A stretch of 64,000 nt of DNA from Croceivirga lutea (GTDB lineage Bacteria; Bacteroidota; Bacteroidia; Flavobacteriales; Flavobacteriaceae), in NCBI RefSeq assembly GCF_014235875.1, contig NZ_JACJUK010000005.1:124001-188000 (forward strand). Reading direction: 5' to 3'. The notes beneath the pieces were generated by a model that did not search any database, was not told where the DNA came from, and saw only the letters and a list, made by a program, of their open reading frames with translations. Position numbers and translations under genes: made by a program. Below, one piece after another: positions 25,574 through 33,914 of this stretch (position 1 is the stretch's first letter; the number at the start of each line of letters is the position of its first letter).

Positions 25574-26164
25574 ATGGGATTTATGAGTAAAGTAAAATGG
25601 ATTTTAGGAATTTTAATGATTTTTGTTTTAATCATTGCTACCAATTTAATTGACAGAAATAACTTTTTACGTGTTAAAGATGCGGTTGAAACCATATACG
25701 AAGACCGTGTTGTTGCTAACGATATTATATTTGAAATCAACAGTTTAGTTCACGATAAGGAATTGGCTTTGGTAAAACAAGATTCGCTCTATTTTATTGA
25801 AAAAAACGAAGTCAAAGTTAAAAAAATGTTGAGTTTACTATCGCGGTTTGAGAAAACAAGACTTACCAAAGAAGAAAAACTTCTTTTTGCCAATTTAAAG
25901 GAACATATAACACAAATGAACACCTATAAACAGCCTTTTGGCACCAATGAATCCGAAGCTTTACAGGCAAAAATTAATGAAGTTAAAGATGATTTACATG
26001 ACCTTACTAAAATTCAATTAAGTGAAGGTGGCCGACAACTAAATATTAGTAAAAAAGCCATTAATAGCGTAGAACTTTTTACGCAATTAGAAATTTATAT
26101 TTTAATAGGATTGGCTATTCTAATTCAGATTGTGGTTATTTACGACCCTAAGAAAACGGAATAA
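25574..26164 (+). CDS. Four-helix-bundle sensory membrane protein (4HB_MCP type) without output domain
   Basis: Protein of 196 residues with one membrane helix at about 8-26 and another at about 168-188, bracketing about 140 residues of periplasmic helices. The pattern and sequence match the ligand-binding four-helix bundle of chemoreceptors. The protein ends 8 residues after the second helix (DPKKTE), so there is no HAMP or methyl-accepting signalling domain. It could act through a partner or be a stand-alone membrane protein. A second in-frame ATG at 25583 is also possible as start. Confidence 0.7.
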   Translation: MGFMSKVKWILGILMIFVLIIATNLIDRNNFLRVKDAVETIYEDRVVANDIIFEINSLVHDKELALVKQDSLYFIEKNEVKVKKMLSLLSRFEKTRLTKEEKLLFANLKEHITQMNTYKQPFGTNESEALQAKINEVKDDLHDLTKIQLSEGGRQLNISKKAINSVELFTQLEIYILIGLAILIQIVVIYDPKKTE

Positions 26165-26169
26165 AAAAA

Positions 26170-26604
26170 TTAGAGCGCAGCATCAAAATCACTTTTCATA
26201 GTGTTTACTGATGGTCTTAGAAAAGCAAAGTAAAGAATAACCAAGAGGCCAACAACTATAAATTCTGGCTTTAAAAATAATACTAAAAAGGCTGCGCCTT
26301 CTAAAATGGCCCAACGTACTATAGAAGCCGTTTGATACACGCCCATTTTTTCTTCTAATGGCGTTCTTTTATCAGCTTGTTTTAACTGTTGTTTAAATAA
26401 GATATTACCCATAAAAATAGCAGCCATGGGTACTACCAAAAACAATATAGAAGAGGAATCAACTTTAGGAAACGTAAAAAAATCTAACTTGTACAATTCT
26501 CCTAGAATGGTATACGCCAATATCATACCTATTAATAAAACTAGGTGTATAAGCTTAAGAATTTTCATTTTATCTTCCATATATGCGTATTGAAATTTTG
26601 TCAT
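26170..26604 (-). CDS. Small integral membrane protein of unknown function
   Basis: Protein of 144 residues with four predicted membrane helices (about 15-35, 50-66, 93-108, 113-132) and no recognised domain. The start is fixed by TAATG overlap with the stop of the upstream NTF2-like gene, which suggests translational coupling. Two later in-frame ATGs exist. Function unknown. Confidence 0.7.
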   Translation of the reverse strand: MTKFQYAYMEDKMKILKLIHLVLLIGMILAYTILGELYKLDFFTFPKVDSSSILFLVVPMAAIFMGNILFKQQLKQADKRTPLEEKMGVYQTASIVRWAILEGAAFLVLFLKPEFIVVGLLVILYFAFLRPSVNTMKSDFDAAL

Positions 26605-26951
26605 TATCCATTTCCCCGTCCTAAATAAGCTCTTATTGAAGCAATTTCTCCTGCAGTATTAAAAGTAATTACATCAACCACATAAAGCACTTCTGTTTTA
26701 TTCACAGTAATTTTTAATTCTGCTAGAACCGTGTCTTCATTTTCATAAGTTTTTAAAACTTCGATTACAATAGAATCTGCGGCCTCAAAATTCTCTTGCG
26801 TTTCTCGTAAAGCTTCATTTTTACCTTCAACGTATATCTTCCAATCTCTAAGTATAATATCTTCTGCAAACATGCTTTTCATGGCATCCATGTCTTTTTC
26901 AGCATACTTTTCTAGATATTTAATACATCGTTCTTTGTTAGATACATTCAT
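26604..26951 (-). CDS. SnoaL/NTF2-like protein
   Basis: Cytoplasmic protein of 115 residues with the NTF2-like start YLEKYAEKDMDAMKSMFAEDI and DWKIYVEGKNEAL. The fold binds small molecules or catalyses simple isomerisations, and no catalytic residues can be assigned. It overlaps the next membrane protein gene by one base. Confidence 0.75.
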   Translation of the reverse strand: MNVSNKERCIKYLEKYAEKDMDAMKSMFAEDIILRDWKIYVEGKNEALRETQENFEAADSIVIEVLKTYENEDTVLAELKITVNKTEVLYVVDVITFNTAGEIASIRAYLGRGNG

Positions 26952-26981
26952 TTTTTTGGTGGAACTCCTATTGTTATAATT

Positions 26982-27563
26982 TTATTCACTTAATGATTTG
27001 CTAGTAAAAAAGTCTATCGCTTTTTTGTATTTTAAACCACCTTCTTTGGTTTGTTCGTATAAAAATCCTTCTAGTTCTGGGTGGTTTTCGTTTGTCCAAT
27101 TCACCAATTCATCTCTATTTTTAACAAAAGTAGAGTCATTAAAAACCTCATAACCGGTTGTTTCTACGGCAACAATTTTTTTATTCTTAATATGTATGAT
27201 ATTTGTGGTGATAATTGGCTCTTTATGAAGAAAAGAAATGCGAGAATCTATTTTAGAAACCTTTACCTCAACCCCATTTGCTAAGGTATCTAGCGCTATT
27301 ATTTTATAGGTTGGATTAAAAACTGAATCCCACTGCATCCATTGCAGATATTCACTTTTGGTAAAGGTTTGCTTATAGTTAAATTCAGTTTCTTTGGTAA
27401 CCAAACTATCAGTTAGCATGGTTGAAAGTTTAGGTATGTCAGAATTATCTAAGGCATCATAATACGCCTTTGCCAAGGCTATATTTGATGCATGCTTATC
27501 TATAGGATTACAGGAGTAAAAAAATACAATTCCGAGAAAAACTAGAAAACAGCGTTTGAGCAT
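26982..27563 (-). CDS. NTF2-like lipoprotein of unknown function
   Basis: Protein of 193 residues with a lipoprotein signal peptide ending FFYSC (Cys18). The mature part begins with an NTF2-like helix, ALAKAYYDALDNSDIPKLS. It is 30 nt upstream of the small NTF2-like gene and likely co-transcribed with it. No specific function can be assigned. Confidence 0.7.
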   Translation of the reverse strand: MLKRCFLVFLGIVFFYSCNPIDKHASNIALAKAYYDALDNSDIPKLSTMLTDSLVTKETEFNYKQTFTKSEYLQWMQWDSVFNPTYKIIALDTLANGVEVKVSKIDSRISFLHKEPIITTNIIHIKNKKIVAVETTGYEVFNDSTFVKNRDELVNWTNENHPELEGFLYEQTKEGGLKYKKAIDFFTSKSLSE

Positions 27564-27696
27564 TTATTAATGATTTAGGTGACTAATTTAACCCGAATTT
27601 CATCATCAACTATTTTAGGTTAGTACTCGTAATCTGTTGTTATCCAGAATTTCTTTGGCTTGTTTACATTTTCCCTATAGCTGTTACTTTAAAATA

Positions 27697-29634
27697 TTAC
27701 CTCAACACCGAAAATTCAATATTAGAATCTGTAAACACCGTATGGGTTTGGCTTTTAAAGTCTTCTTCGTTAGCCTTAAAGATATTTTCCACATAGGTTT
27801 GTGGGTTTAAATCTATCAACGGGAACCAAGTACTTTGCACTTGAATTTGCAATTTGTGCCCTTTTTTAAAGGTGTGATACACATCTTGCAACTTAATGTT
27901 TACGTCTGTTTTTTTGTTAGGTGTAAACGGTTCAGGCGCTGAAAAACTATTTCTAAAGCGGCCACGCATAACTTCACTACGTACCATAAGGTGGTAATTA
28001 CTCATTTTTAAGTGGTCTTGCATTTCTTCATTGGTTTCAACATCATCTGGGTGTACATCTATCACCTTAACAATCCAGTCTGCTGCAGTACCTGTTGTGG
28101 CAACTTTAAGATTTGCCAAAATTGGCCCTGCAAGGGTTAAATCTTCAGGCAACTCATCAGTTTCAAAAACCAAAACATCTGAACGCCTAGCAGCAAAACG
28201 TTGGTCATCTGTCATATACTTTCTTGGTGTAAAAACCGATTTAATATCCTCAGAATAGGGAACTGGCTTATTAACATCACTCACAAACGAAATTCCCTCA
28301 GCACCAGTTTGGTTTGTTGTCAACTCTTGATTTTCTGACAAATACATGGTTTGGGTTACCGCTTCTTTTGGGGGCCATGAGCTACGCTCACTCCACTGTT
28401 TTTTACCAGAGTCGAACACATAGGCTTCTGGTAATCCGGTTTTACCATCACCAGCTCCTTTTAAGAAGTGATTAAAAAATTTGGTTTCAATCTTATCTTG
28501 GTAAAAAACAGAGATAGAATCACCAAAATAGTAGTTACCTACTAGGTTTCTTTCGCTTCGGCGTGCCCAACGACCATGATCCCACGGACCAAATACCATA
28601 GTATTGTAGGCACCTTGGTTATGTTTTTCAATGTTCTTATAGGTTTCTAACGGACCGTATAAATCTTCGGCATCAAACCAACCCCCAACAATCATAGTAG
28701 CTACGTGAGACTTTGTTTTATCTAAGTGCTGAATAAGTCCGCGTGGTTGCCACAACTCATCGTAGTTAGGGTGCTCTTTTAGCTCATTCCAAAAGAAATC
28801 ATCTGTCATACCATCTGGTGAAATAGACGCTTGGTCTTTTAGTCCGTATTCAAAAAAATAATCTAAATTTTTTAGTGGCCCTTTTTCTAAGAAAAATTCG
28901 TACTGGTCTTCTGTACCAATATCTGGTAAGGAATACCAAGCAGTATCAACTGGCTGGTCACCATTTGGCCTTGGCGTTCCAAACAATGAAGTAGCTCTAA
29001 AGTAACTCAACAAGTAGGCCCCGTTATGATGAAAATCATCAAAGAAAAAATCACCAATACAAGCTTGTGGAGACGATGCTTTAAGAGCAGGATGTGGGTC
29101 AATAGTACCATATGTAGCATACATGCCCGGGTAAGAAATACCCCAGAGGCCTACCCGACCATTGTTGTTCTCTACATTGTTCACCAACCAATCAATGGTA
29201 TCGTAAGTATCTGAACTTTCATCTACTTGGTCATTAGAAGTTTTATTAGGAATGTAAGCCCGCATATTTTCGTAGTGCCCTTCACTCATCCAACGGCCGC
29301 GAACATCTTGGTATACTACAATGTAGCCCTCTTTCATCATATTTACGTTTGGGGCAATGCGTGTTCTAAATTTACCTTCACCATACGGTTGCGAGCTATA
29401 CGGCGTACGCTGCATTAGTATAGGATATTCTTGTGAAGTATCTTTAGGTGAATAAATTGTGGTGTGGAGCTTTACACCATCTCGCATAGTAATAGCAACC
29501 TCTTTTTTGGTATAGTTTTCGGCAACGTAGTTATCTTCAACAGTTTCCGTAGCGGTTTCTGTTGTTTTCTTACACGATTGTAGGCTAAAAACAGTTAAGA
29601 GGAGGATAAACGATATACGAAATAGTAGCTTCAT
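27697..29634 (-). CDS. CocE/NonD family hydrolase, lipoprotein
   Basis: Protein of 645 residues: lipoprotein signal ending LQSC, X-Pro dipeptidyl-peptidase-type alpha/beta hydrolase with nucleophile GISYPGMYATY, acid in GGWFDAEDLYG and histidine in GPWDHGRW, then the C-terminal jelly-roll from about residue 420. The family contains cocaine esterase and alpha-amino-acid ester acylases. Likely exposed at the periplasm or cell surface, acting on peptides or acyl esters. The transcript is monocistronic by spacing. Confidence 0.9.
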   Translation of the reverse strand: MKLLFRISFILLLTVFSLQSCKKTTETATETVEDNYVAENYTKKEVAITMRDGVKLHTTIYSPKDTSQEYPILMQRTPYSSQPYGEGKFRTRIAPNVNMMKEGYIVVYQDVRGRWMSEGHYENMRAYIPNKTSNDQVDESSDTYDTIDWLVNNVENNNGRVGLWGISYPGMYATYGTIDPHPALKASSPQACIGDFFFDDFHHNGAYLLSYFRATSLFGTPRPNGDQPVDTAWYSLPDIGTEDQYEFFLEKGPLKNLDYFFEYGLKDQASISPDGMTDDFFWNELKEHPNYDELWQPRGLIQHLDKTKSHVATMIVGGWFDAEDLYGPLETYKNIEKHNQGAYNTMVFGPWDHGRWARRSERNLVGNYYFGDSISVFYQDKIETKFFNHFLKGAGDGKTGLPEAYVFDSGKKQWSERSSWPPKEAVTQTMYLSENQELTTNQTGAEGISFVSDVNKPVPYSEDIKSVFTPRKYMTDDQRFAARRSDVLVFETDELPEDLTLAGPILANLKVATTGTAADWIVKVIDVHPDDVETNEEMQDHLKMSNYHLMVRSEVMRGRFRNSFSAPEPFTPNKKTDVNIKLQDVYHTFKKGHKLQIQVQSTWFPLIDLNPQTYVENIFKANEEDFKSQTHTVFTDSNIEFSVLR

Positions 29635-29826
29635 AAATATAGAATTAGTTTGTTCTAAAGCTACAAAAGAAATCCCCTAAACGAAATTAATTTATACTGT
29701 TATTTAGGGTATTCCTCCTAAGAAAAACTATCCTAATAGTTAAGAAATTAGATGTTGGTAGGTTGTTATAGTCGACAAAACCGAACTACTTACACACCTT
29801 GGAACTTTAAAGTCTGAACTAAAAAA

Positions 29827-31080
29827 CTACAATTTAAAAGCTGCTTTTACCTCAGCTACTTTATCTAGTTTTTCCCAAGTAAACAGTTCTACCTCTTTTT
29901 CTACTCGACCATTATAAGGCGATTCAAATACTTTGGTTACCGTTTTAGGGGTTTTACCCATATGGCCATAGGCAGCAGTTTCAAGATAAATAGGGTTGCG
30001 CAATTTTAAGCGCTCTTCTATAGCGTAAGGTCGCATATCAAAAAGTTCAGTAACCTTTTTGGCTATTTGTCCGTCATTTAAATCCACCTTAGCCGTACCG
30101 TAAGTATCCACAAAAATAGAAGTTGGCTCTACCACACCAATAGCATAACTCACTTGCACGAGTACCTCATTTGCCACTCCAGCGGCTACAAGGTTCTTGG
30201 CAATATGCCTAGCAGCATACGCCGCACTGCGGTCTACTTTACTTGGGTCTTTTCCACTAAATGCACCACCACCGTGGGCACCCTTACCACCGTAGGTGTC
30301 AATTATAATCTTACGACCTGTTAAGCCGGTATCACCGTGTGGGCCACCGATTACAAATTTTCCTGTTGGATTTATATGATAGGTAATGTTTTTATCGAAT
30401 AATTGTTGAATATCTGGTGAGAGTAATGCCTTTACACGCGGTATTAGAATTTCAACAATGTCTTTTTTAATCTTGCCCAACATAGCTTCATCTTCATCGA
30501 AAGCATCATGCTGAGTAGAAACCACAATAGTATCTATACGTTGAGGAACATTTTCATCTGAGTACTCAATGGTAACCTGTGCTTTAGCATCGGGTCTTAG
30601 ATAGGTAATTTCTTTTGCTTCTCTACGTAAGTCTGCTAAAACCTGTAATATCTTATGTGATATATCTAAGGCTAAAGGCATATAGTTTTCAGTCTCGTTT
30701 GTAGCATAGCCAAACATCATGCCTTGGTCACCTGCCCCCTGCTCCTCCTTTGTAGCTCTATCTACACCCTGATTAATATCTTGTGATTGTTCGTGAATTA
30801 GCGAAATTACCCCACAAGAGTCACCACTAAATTGATACTCCCCTTTGGTGTACCCTATGTTATTAATAACCTCACGAGCAATATGTTGAACATCTAAATA
30901 CGTTTCACTTTTTACCTCTCCTGCAAGAACCACTTGACCAGTGGTTACTAAGGTTTCACAGGCAACTTTACTTTCTTGGTCAAAAGCCAGAAAATGGTCT
31001 AAAAGTGCATCGCTAATTTGGTCTGCAATTTTATCTGGGTGTCCTTCACTAACCGATTCAGAAGTAAATAAATATGACAT
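29827..31080 (-). CDS. metK: S-adenosylmethionine synthetase
   Basis: Enzyme of 417 residues making SAM from methionine and ATP. Standard motifs are [13 protein letters not shown] at the N-terminus, [12 protein letters not shown] and [19 protein letters not shown]. Length is slightly above E. coli MetK (384) because of family-typical insertions. Its leader at 31168-31242 matches a SAM-II riboswitch, so the product likely controls its own synthesis. Confidence 0.97.
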   Translation of the reverse strand: MSYLFTSESVSEGHPDKIADQISDALLDHFLAFDQESKVACETLVTTGQVVLAGEVKSETYLDVQHIAREVINNIGYTKGEYQFSGDSCGVISLIHEQSQDINQGVDRATKEEQGAGDQGMMFGYATNETENYMPLALDISHKILQVLADLRREAKEITYLRPDAKAQVTIEYSDENVPQRIDTIVVSTQHDAFDEDEAMLGKIKKDIVEILIPRVKALLSPDIQQLFDKNITYHINPTGKFVIGGPHGDTGLTGRKIIIDTYGGKGAHGGGAFSGKDPSKVDRSAAYAARHIAKNLVAAGVANEVLVQVSYAIGVVEPTSIFVDTYGTAKVDLNDGQIAKKVTELFDMRPYAIEERLKLRNPIYLETAAYGHMGKTPKTVTKVFESPYNGRVEKEVELFTWEKLDKVAEVKAAFKL

Positions 31081-31167
31081 GCTAACAATTTTTTTTAAAT
31101 ATGAATTTGTTGAAGCAAGCTAAAAAAGTGAATTCTCTAAATGGAGAAGAACCAAAATTAAATTTGG

Positions 31168-31242
31168 CAGCACTGCTTTAGCATTTTTAGGCTGTTTTTA
31201 ATAGCACTAGAGGTTGCAATCAGACAAATCTTTCCTCAAATG
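31168..31242 (-). ncRNA. Probable SAM-II riboswitch upstream of metK
   Basis: On the minus strand GAGG, AAAGATTTGTCTGATTGCAA and CCTC form P1 with the conserved large loop. After a 25-nt insert comes AAATGCTAAAGCAG. This aligns with the SAM-II (metA-type) consensus GATTT...ATTGCAA...GCTAAA. The loop CTG can pair with the tail CAG (31173-31175 on the plus strand), as the H-type pseudoknot requires. It starts a few nt after the predicted transcript start. Not SAM-I. Assignment is by recall of the consensus, so covariance scoring would settle it. Confidence 0.78.
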
Positions 31243-31250
31243 TTGGTCGG

Positions 31251-31284
31251 CAAAAATACAGTTTTATTACAGAAATAAAAACAA
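31251..31284 (-). promoter_or_regulatory. Candidate metK promoter
   Basis: On the minus strand TTG (about 31282-31284), a 23-nt spacer and TATTTTTG (31251-31258), a perfect -7 element. The transcript start near 31244 gives a leader of about 160 nt that begins right at the SAM-II-like element. Confidence 0.5.
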
Positions 31285-31332
31285 GTTCGCCATTTATCGA
31301 AACAATATAAATTCGTTTTTTTGAATGCGCTT

Positions 31333-31340
31333 TAACTTTG
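31333..31340 (+). promoter_or_regulatory. -7 promoter element of the deoxynucleoside kinase gene
   Basis: TAACTTTG is a perfect TAnnTTTG match 50 nt before the ATG at 31391. No good -33 element was found at the usual distance. Confidence 0.5.
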
Positions 31341-31390
31341 TATATTGCACGCTCCCAAAAAGCAAAATCACCCTTTAAGAAGCGTACACT

Positions 31391-32005
31391 ATGCACATTG
31401 CCGTTGCAGGAAATATTGGAGCAGGAAAAACAACATTAACAAGCTTATTAGCTAAACATTTTAAATGGGAAGCACATTATGAAGATGTAGTAGACAACCC
31501 CTATTTAGATGATTTTTACACCCAAATGGAACGATGGAGTTTTAACCTGCAGATTTATTTTTTAAACAGTAGATTTAGACAGGTACTCTCTTTTAGAGAA
31601 AGTGGTAAAAACATTATACAAGACCGTACCATAGATGAGGATGCCTATATTTTTGCGCCCAACTTGCATGCCATGGGTTTAATGACCAACAGAGATTTTG
31701 AAAATTATCAAAGTCTTTTTGAGTTAATGGAAAGTTTTGTACAACCACCAGACCTTTTAATTTATCTACGCAGCAGTATTCCTAATCTGGTTAAACAGAT
31801 TCACAAAAGAGGTAGAGCGTACGAAAGCAGTATTTCAATCGACTATTTAAGTCGCTTAAATGAGCGTTATGAAGCTTGGATAAATCAGTACGAAAAAGGC
31901 AAACTGTTAATTATTGATGTAGATAATATTGATTTTGTGGACAATCCAGAAGATTTAGGACAAGTAATCAACAGAATTGATGCAGAAATCAATGGTTTAT
32001 TCTAG
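31391..32005 (+). CDS. Deoxynucleoside kinase
   Basis: Salvage kinase of 204 residues that phosphorylates deoxynucleosides with ATP. The P-loop GNIGAGKTTL is at residues 7-16. The DRS-type segment appears as DRTIDEDAYIF, the lid is KRGRAYE, and LIYLRSSIPNL precedes it. Bacterial relatives act on dA/dG, and specificity is not clear here. Its 3' end overlaps the convergent App1-type gene by 17 bp, so transcripts collide or overlap. Confidence 0.93.
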   Translation: MHIAVAGNIGAGKTTLTSLLAKHFKWEAHYEDVVDNPYLDDFYTQMERWSFNLQIYFLNSRFRQVLSFRESGKNIIQDRTIDEDAYIFAPNLHAMGLMTNRDFENYQSLFELMESFVQPPDLLIYLRSSIPNLVKQIHKRGRAYESSISIDYLSRLNERYEAWINQYEKGKLLIIDVDNIDFVDNPEDLGQVINRIDAEINGLF

Positions 32006-33020
32006 ATGAAGTTATTAGGTTTAGTTTTTTGGCATGAGCAATTGCCTCTTCGGTTTTATAAACCATTTTAAACGGCACGTCCGTATAATTTTCAAATAAT
32101 TCACAAACTCGTTTTACGCGTTTTGGATCATTAACACTGCGTAAATAAATAGCTTTTACGCGACCTGGAAATTGTTCTGCCACCTTTTGGTAAATAGCCC
32201 CATCGTGCTCTCCGCTATCTCCTATAAGTACGAAAGATAACTTAGGATAGGTTTTAAAAATATTGATGATTTCTTGATGTTTTTGCGGAATAGCTGGGTT
32301 CGCCCTATTTCTGGCTCTAAAGCTAGCCATGCTTCGTAACAAGATTGGGCCTTTAGGAAAATCGTTAGTCTTAAGAAAGAGTTTTAAATAGCGATACAAA
32401 TTCCAAGGACTATGACTTACATAAAAAATAGGATTAGCATTTACCCCACTATGACCTAAGTGAAGCATTTGATAAAAATCAGCAGCACCTTCTAGGGCTG
32501 AACGATTGGTAGCACGTTTAAAAAAAGTATTTACTAACACCTGCCATTTAAGTGAAGATACTACCCCAGTCCGCAGAATAGTGTCATCTATATCACTAAT
32601 TACGCCAAATTCAGCTTCAGCATTAGGTATAAGCATCTCTATAGGAAACTTGTTCTGATGCAGAATTTCATGTTTTAAATGCGTGTTTTGAAAAGAAAGT
32701 TCACATTGCAACCAACCTTCGCTATTGGCCAAATGCGTTAAGTTGATATTGTTCTTTTTTATTAAGAAATACCCATGGTTATCGGTATTACCCGCAAAAA
32801 CAGTTTGGTCTGGTAACTTTGCATTTATACCTACTGCTTTTAGCTCATCAGTTTCAAAACGCTTCCATGTATTTCTGAGCAAATTAAAAAAGCCTTTCTG
32901 TTCCAAATCAATTTCTTCGTCTTCTAAAGCTCTACCTCTCAAATACAATTTTGAAGGTGTACCATAACTTTGAAAACCTATGATTTGTAGTTTGTCTTTT
33001 TTAAATAAACGCATATTCAA
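31989..33020 (-). CDS. App1-type phosphatase (DUF2183)
   Basis: Protein of 343 residues whose C-terminal half (about 135-300) is the App1/DUF2183 domain of the HAD type. The nucleophile motif is SDIDDTILRTGV, followed by YVSHSPWNLY and the metal-binding LIGDSGEHDGAIY. Yeast App1 is a phosphatidate phosphatase. The bacterial substrate is unknown. There is no signal peptide, so it is cytoplasmic. Confidence 0.88.
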   Translation of the reverse strand: MNMRLFKKDKLQIIGFQSYGTPSKLYLRGRALEDEEIDLEQKGFFNLLRNTWKRFETDELKAVGINAKLPDQTVFAGNTDNHGYFLIKKNNINLTHLANSEGWLQCELSFQNTHLKHEILHQNKFPIEMLIPNAEAEFGVISDIDDTILRTGVVSSLKWQVLVNTFFKRATNRSALEGAADFYQMLHLGHSGVNANPIFYVSHSPWNLYRYLKLFLKTNDFPKGPILLRSMASFRARNRANPAIPQKHQEIINIFKTYPKLSFVLIGDSGEHDGAIYQKVAEQFPGRVKAIYLRSVNDPKRVKRVCELFENYTDVPFKMVYKTEEAIAHAKKLNLITSSRINH

Positions 33021-33164
33021 ATTTAACTGCTAAAATGATTTTACAAAGATGAATGGTTTTTTAAAGTACCGTTAACTCAATCAAAATACAACTTTGCTCA
33101 ATCCTAGTTTTTATAATTACCATTAGCTAGTAGCTTACTAATAGCAACAATAAAATTTGATATT

Positions 33165-33866
33165 ATGAAAGCTAAAAAAATTGAGAAACTACAACTCGAA
33201 AAAAATTCAATGCTCTATTTTTTAATAGGGCTTACCTTAGTATTAGCACTTATCTATTTAGCCTTAGAATGGAAAACTTATGACAAAAGTTTTGCATATG
33301 GTGAAACATTAAATATTGAAGACGATTTAGGGGAAATTCCACCCGTAACGCTACGCCAATTGCCACCTCCACCAGCGCCAAAAGTTATTGCTCCACCAGT
33401 AATTGAAGTTGTTACAAATGATAATCCCGTCATAGAAACTAGTATCACCACAGATGAAATTGACCAAAACACGCCAATTATGGCTATAAACACTTTATAT
33501 TTTGATGAGCCAGAGGAGGAGGAAGTTATTTTTATAAAAGTTGAAGACAAACCCGTTTTTCCAGGATGTGAAGATGCAAAGGATCAAACAGCATGCTTTC
33601 AAAAAATGCTGCAAAGACATATTCAGAAAAATCTAAGCTATCCTGAAGCTGCGGTACAAATGAATTTACAAGGGCGAGTAAATGTGCTATTTACAATAGA
33701 AAAAGATGGTAGTATTGGTAATGTACAAATGCGTGGTCCGCACAAAATATTAGAAAAAGAAGCCTCAAGAATCATAGGTACCTTACCAAAAATGACACCA
33801 GGTAAACAACGAGGAAAAGCAGTTAAGGTTCCTTTTGCTGTACCCATAACTTTTCAATTACAATAA
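33165..33866 (+). CDS. tonB: Energy transducer TonB
   Basis: TonB-family protein of 233 residues: short cytoplasmic N-terminus, one membrane helix (about 15-35), proline-rich periplasmic stretch (PPPPAPKVIAPP, about 67-80) and the C-terminal TonB fold at about 150-233 with YPEAAVQMNLQGRVNVLFTI. It transmits proton-motive force from ExbBD to outer membrane transporters. No exbB/exbD is adjacent. Confidence 0.92.
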   Translation: MKAKKIEKLQLEKNSMLYFLIGLTLVLALIYLALEWKTYDKSFAYGETLNIEDDLGEIPPVTLRQLPPPPAPKVIAPPVIEVVTNDNPVIETSITTDEIDQNTPIMAINTLYFDEPEEEEVIFIKVEDKPVFPGCEDAKDQTACFQKMLQRHIQKNLSYPEAAVQMNLQGRVNVLFTIEKDGSIGNVQMRGPHKILEKEASRIIGTLPKMTPGKQRGKAVKVPFAVPITFQLQ

Positions 33867-33867
33867 T

Positions 33868-33896
33868 TAAAAAACCCCGCCAATGGCGGGGTTTCT
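33868..33896. terminator. Bidirectional terminator between tonB and hppA
   Basis: CCCCGCC, loop AAT and GGCGGGG form a 7-bp GC stem, extended by AAA/TTT. It is the most GC-rich hairpin in the window and lies between convergent genes. Confidence 0.88.
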
Positions 33897-33914
33897 AGTA
33901 ATTTGAGTTAGTTA

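Noticed and set aside
31122-31148. Weak hairpin TTCTC/GAGAA plus T6 in the metK leader as a terminator
   Set aside because: The 5-bp stem is separated from the T-run by several bases. Too weak to call; SAM-II elements generally act on translation.
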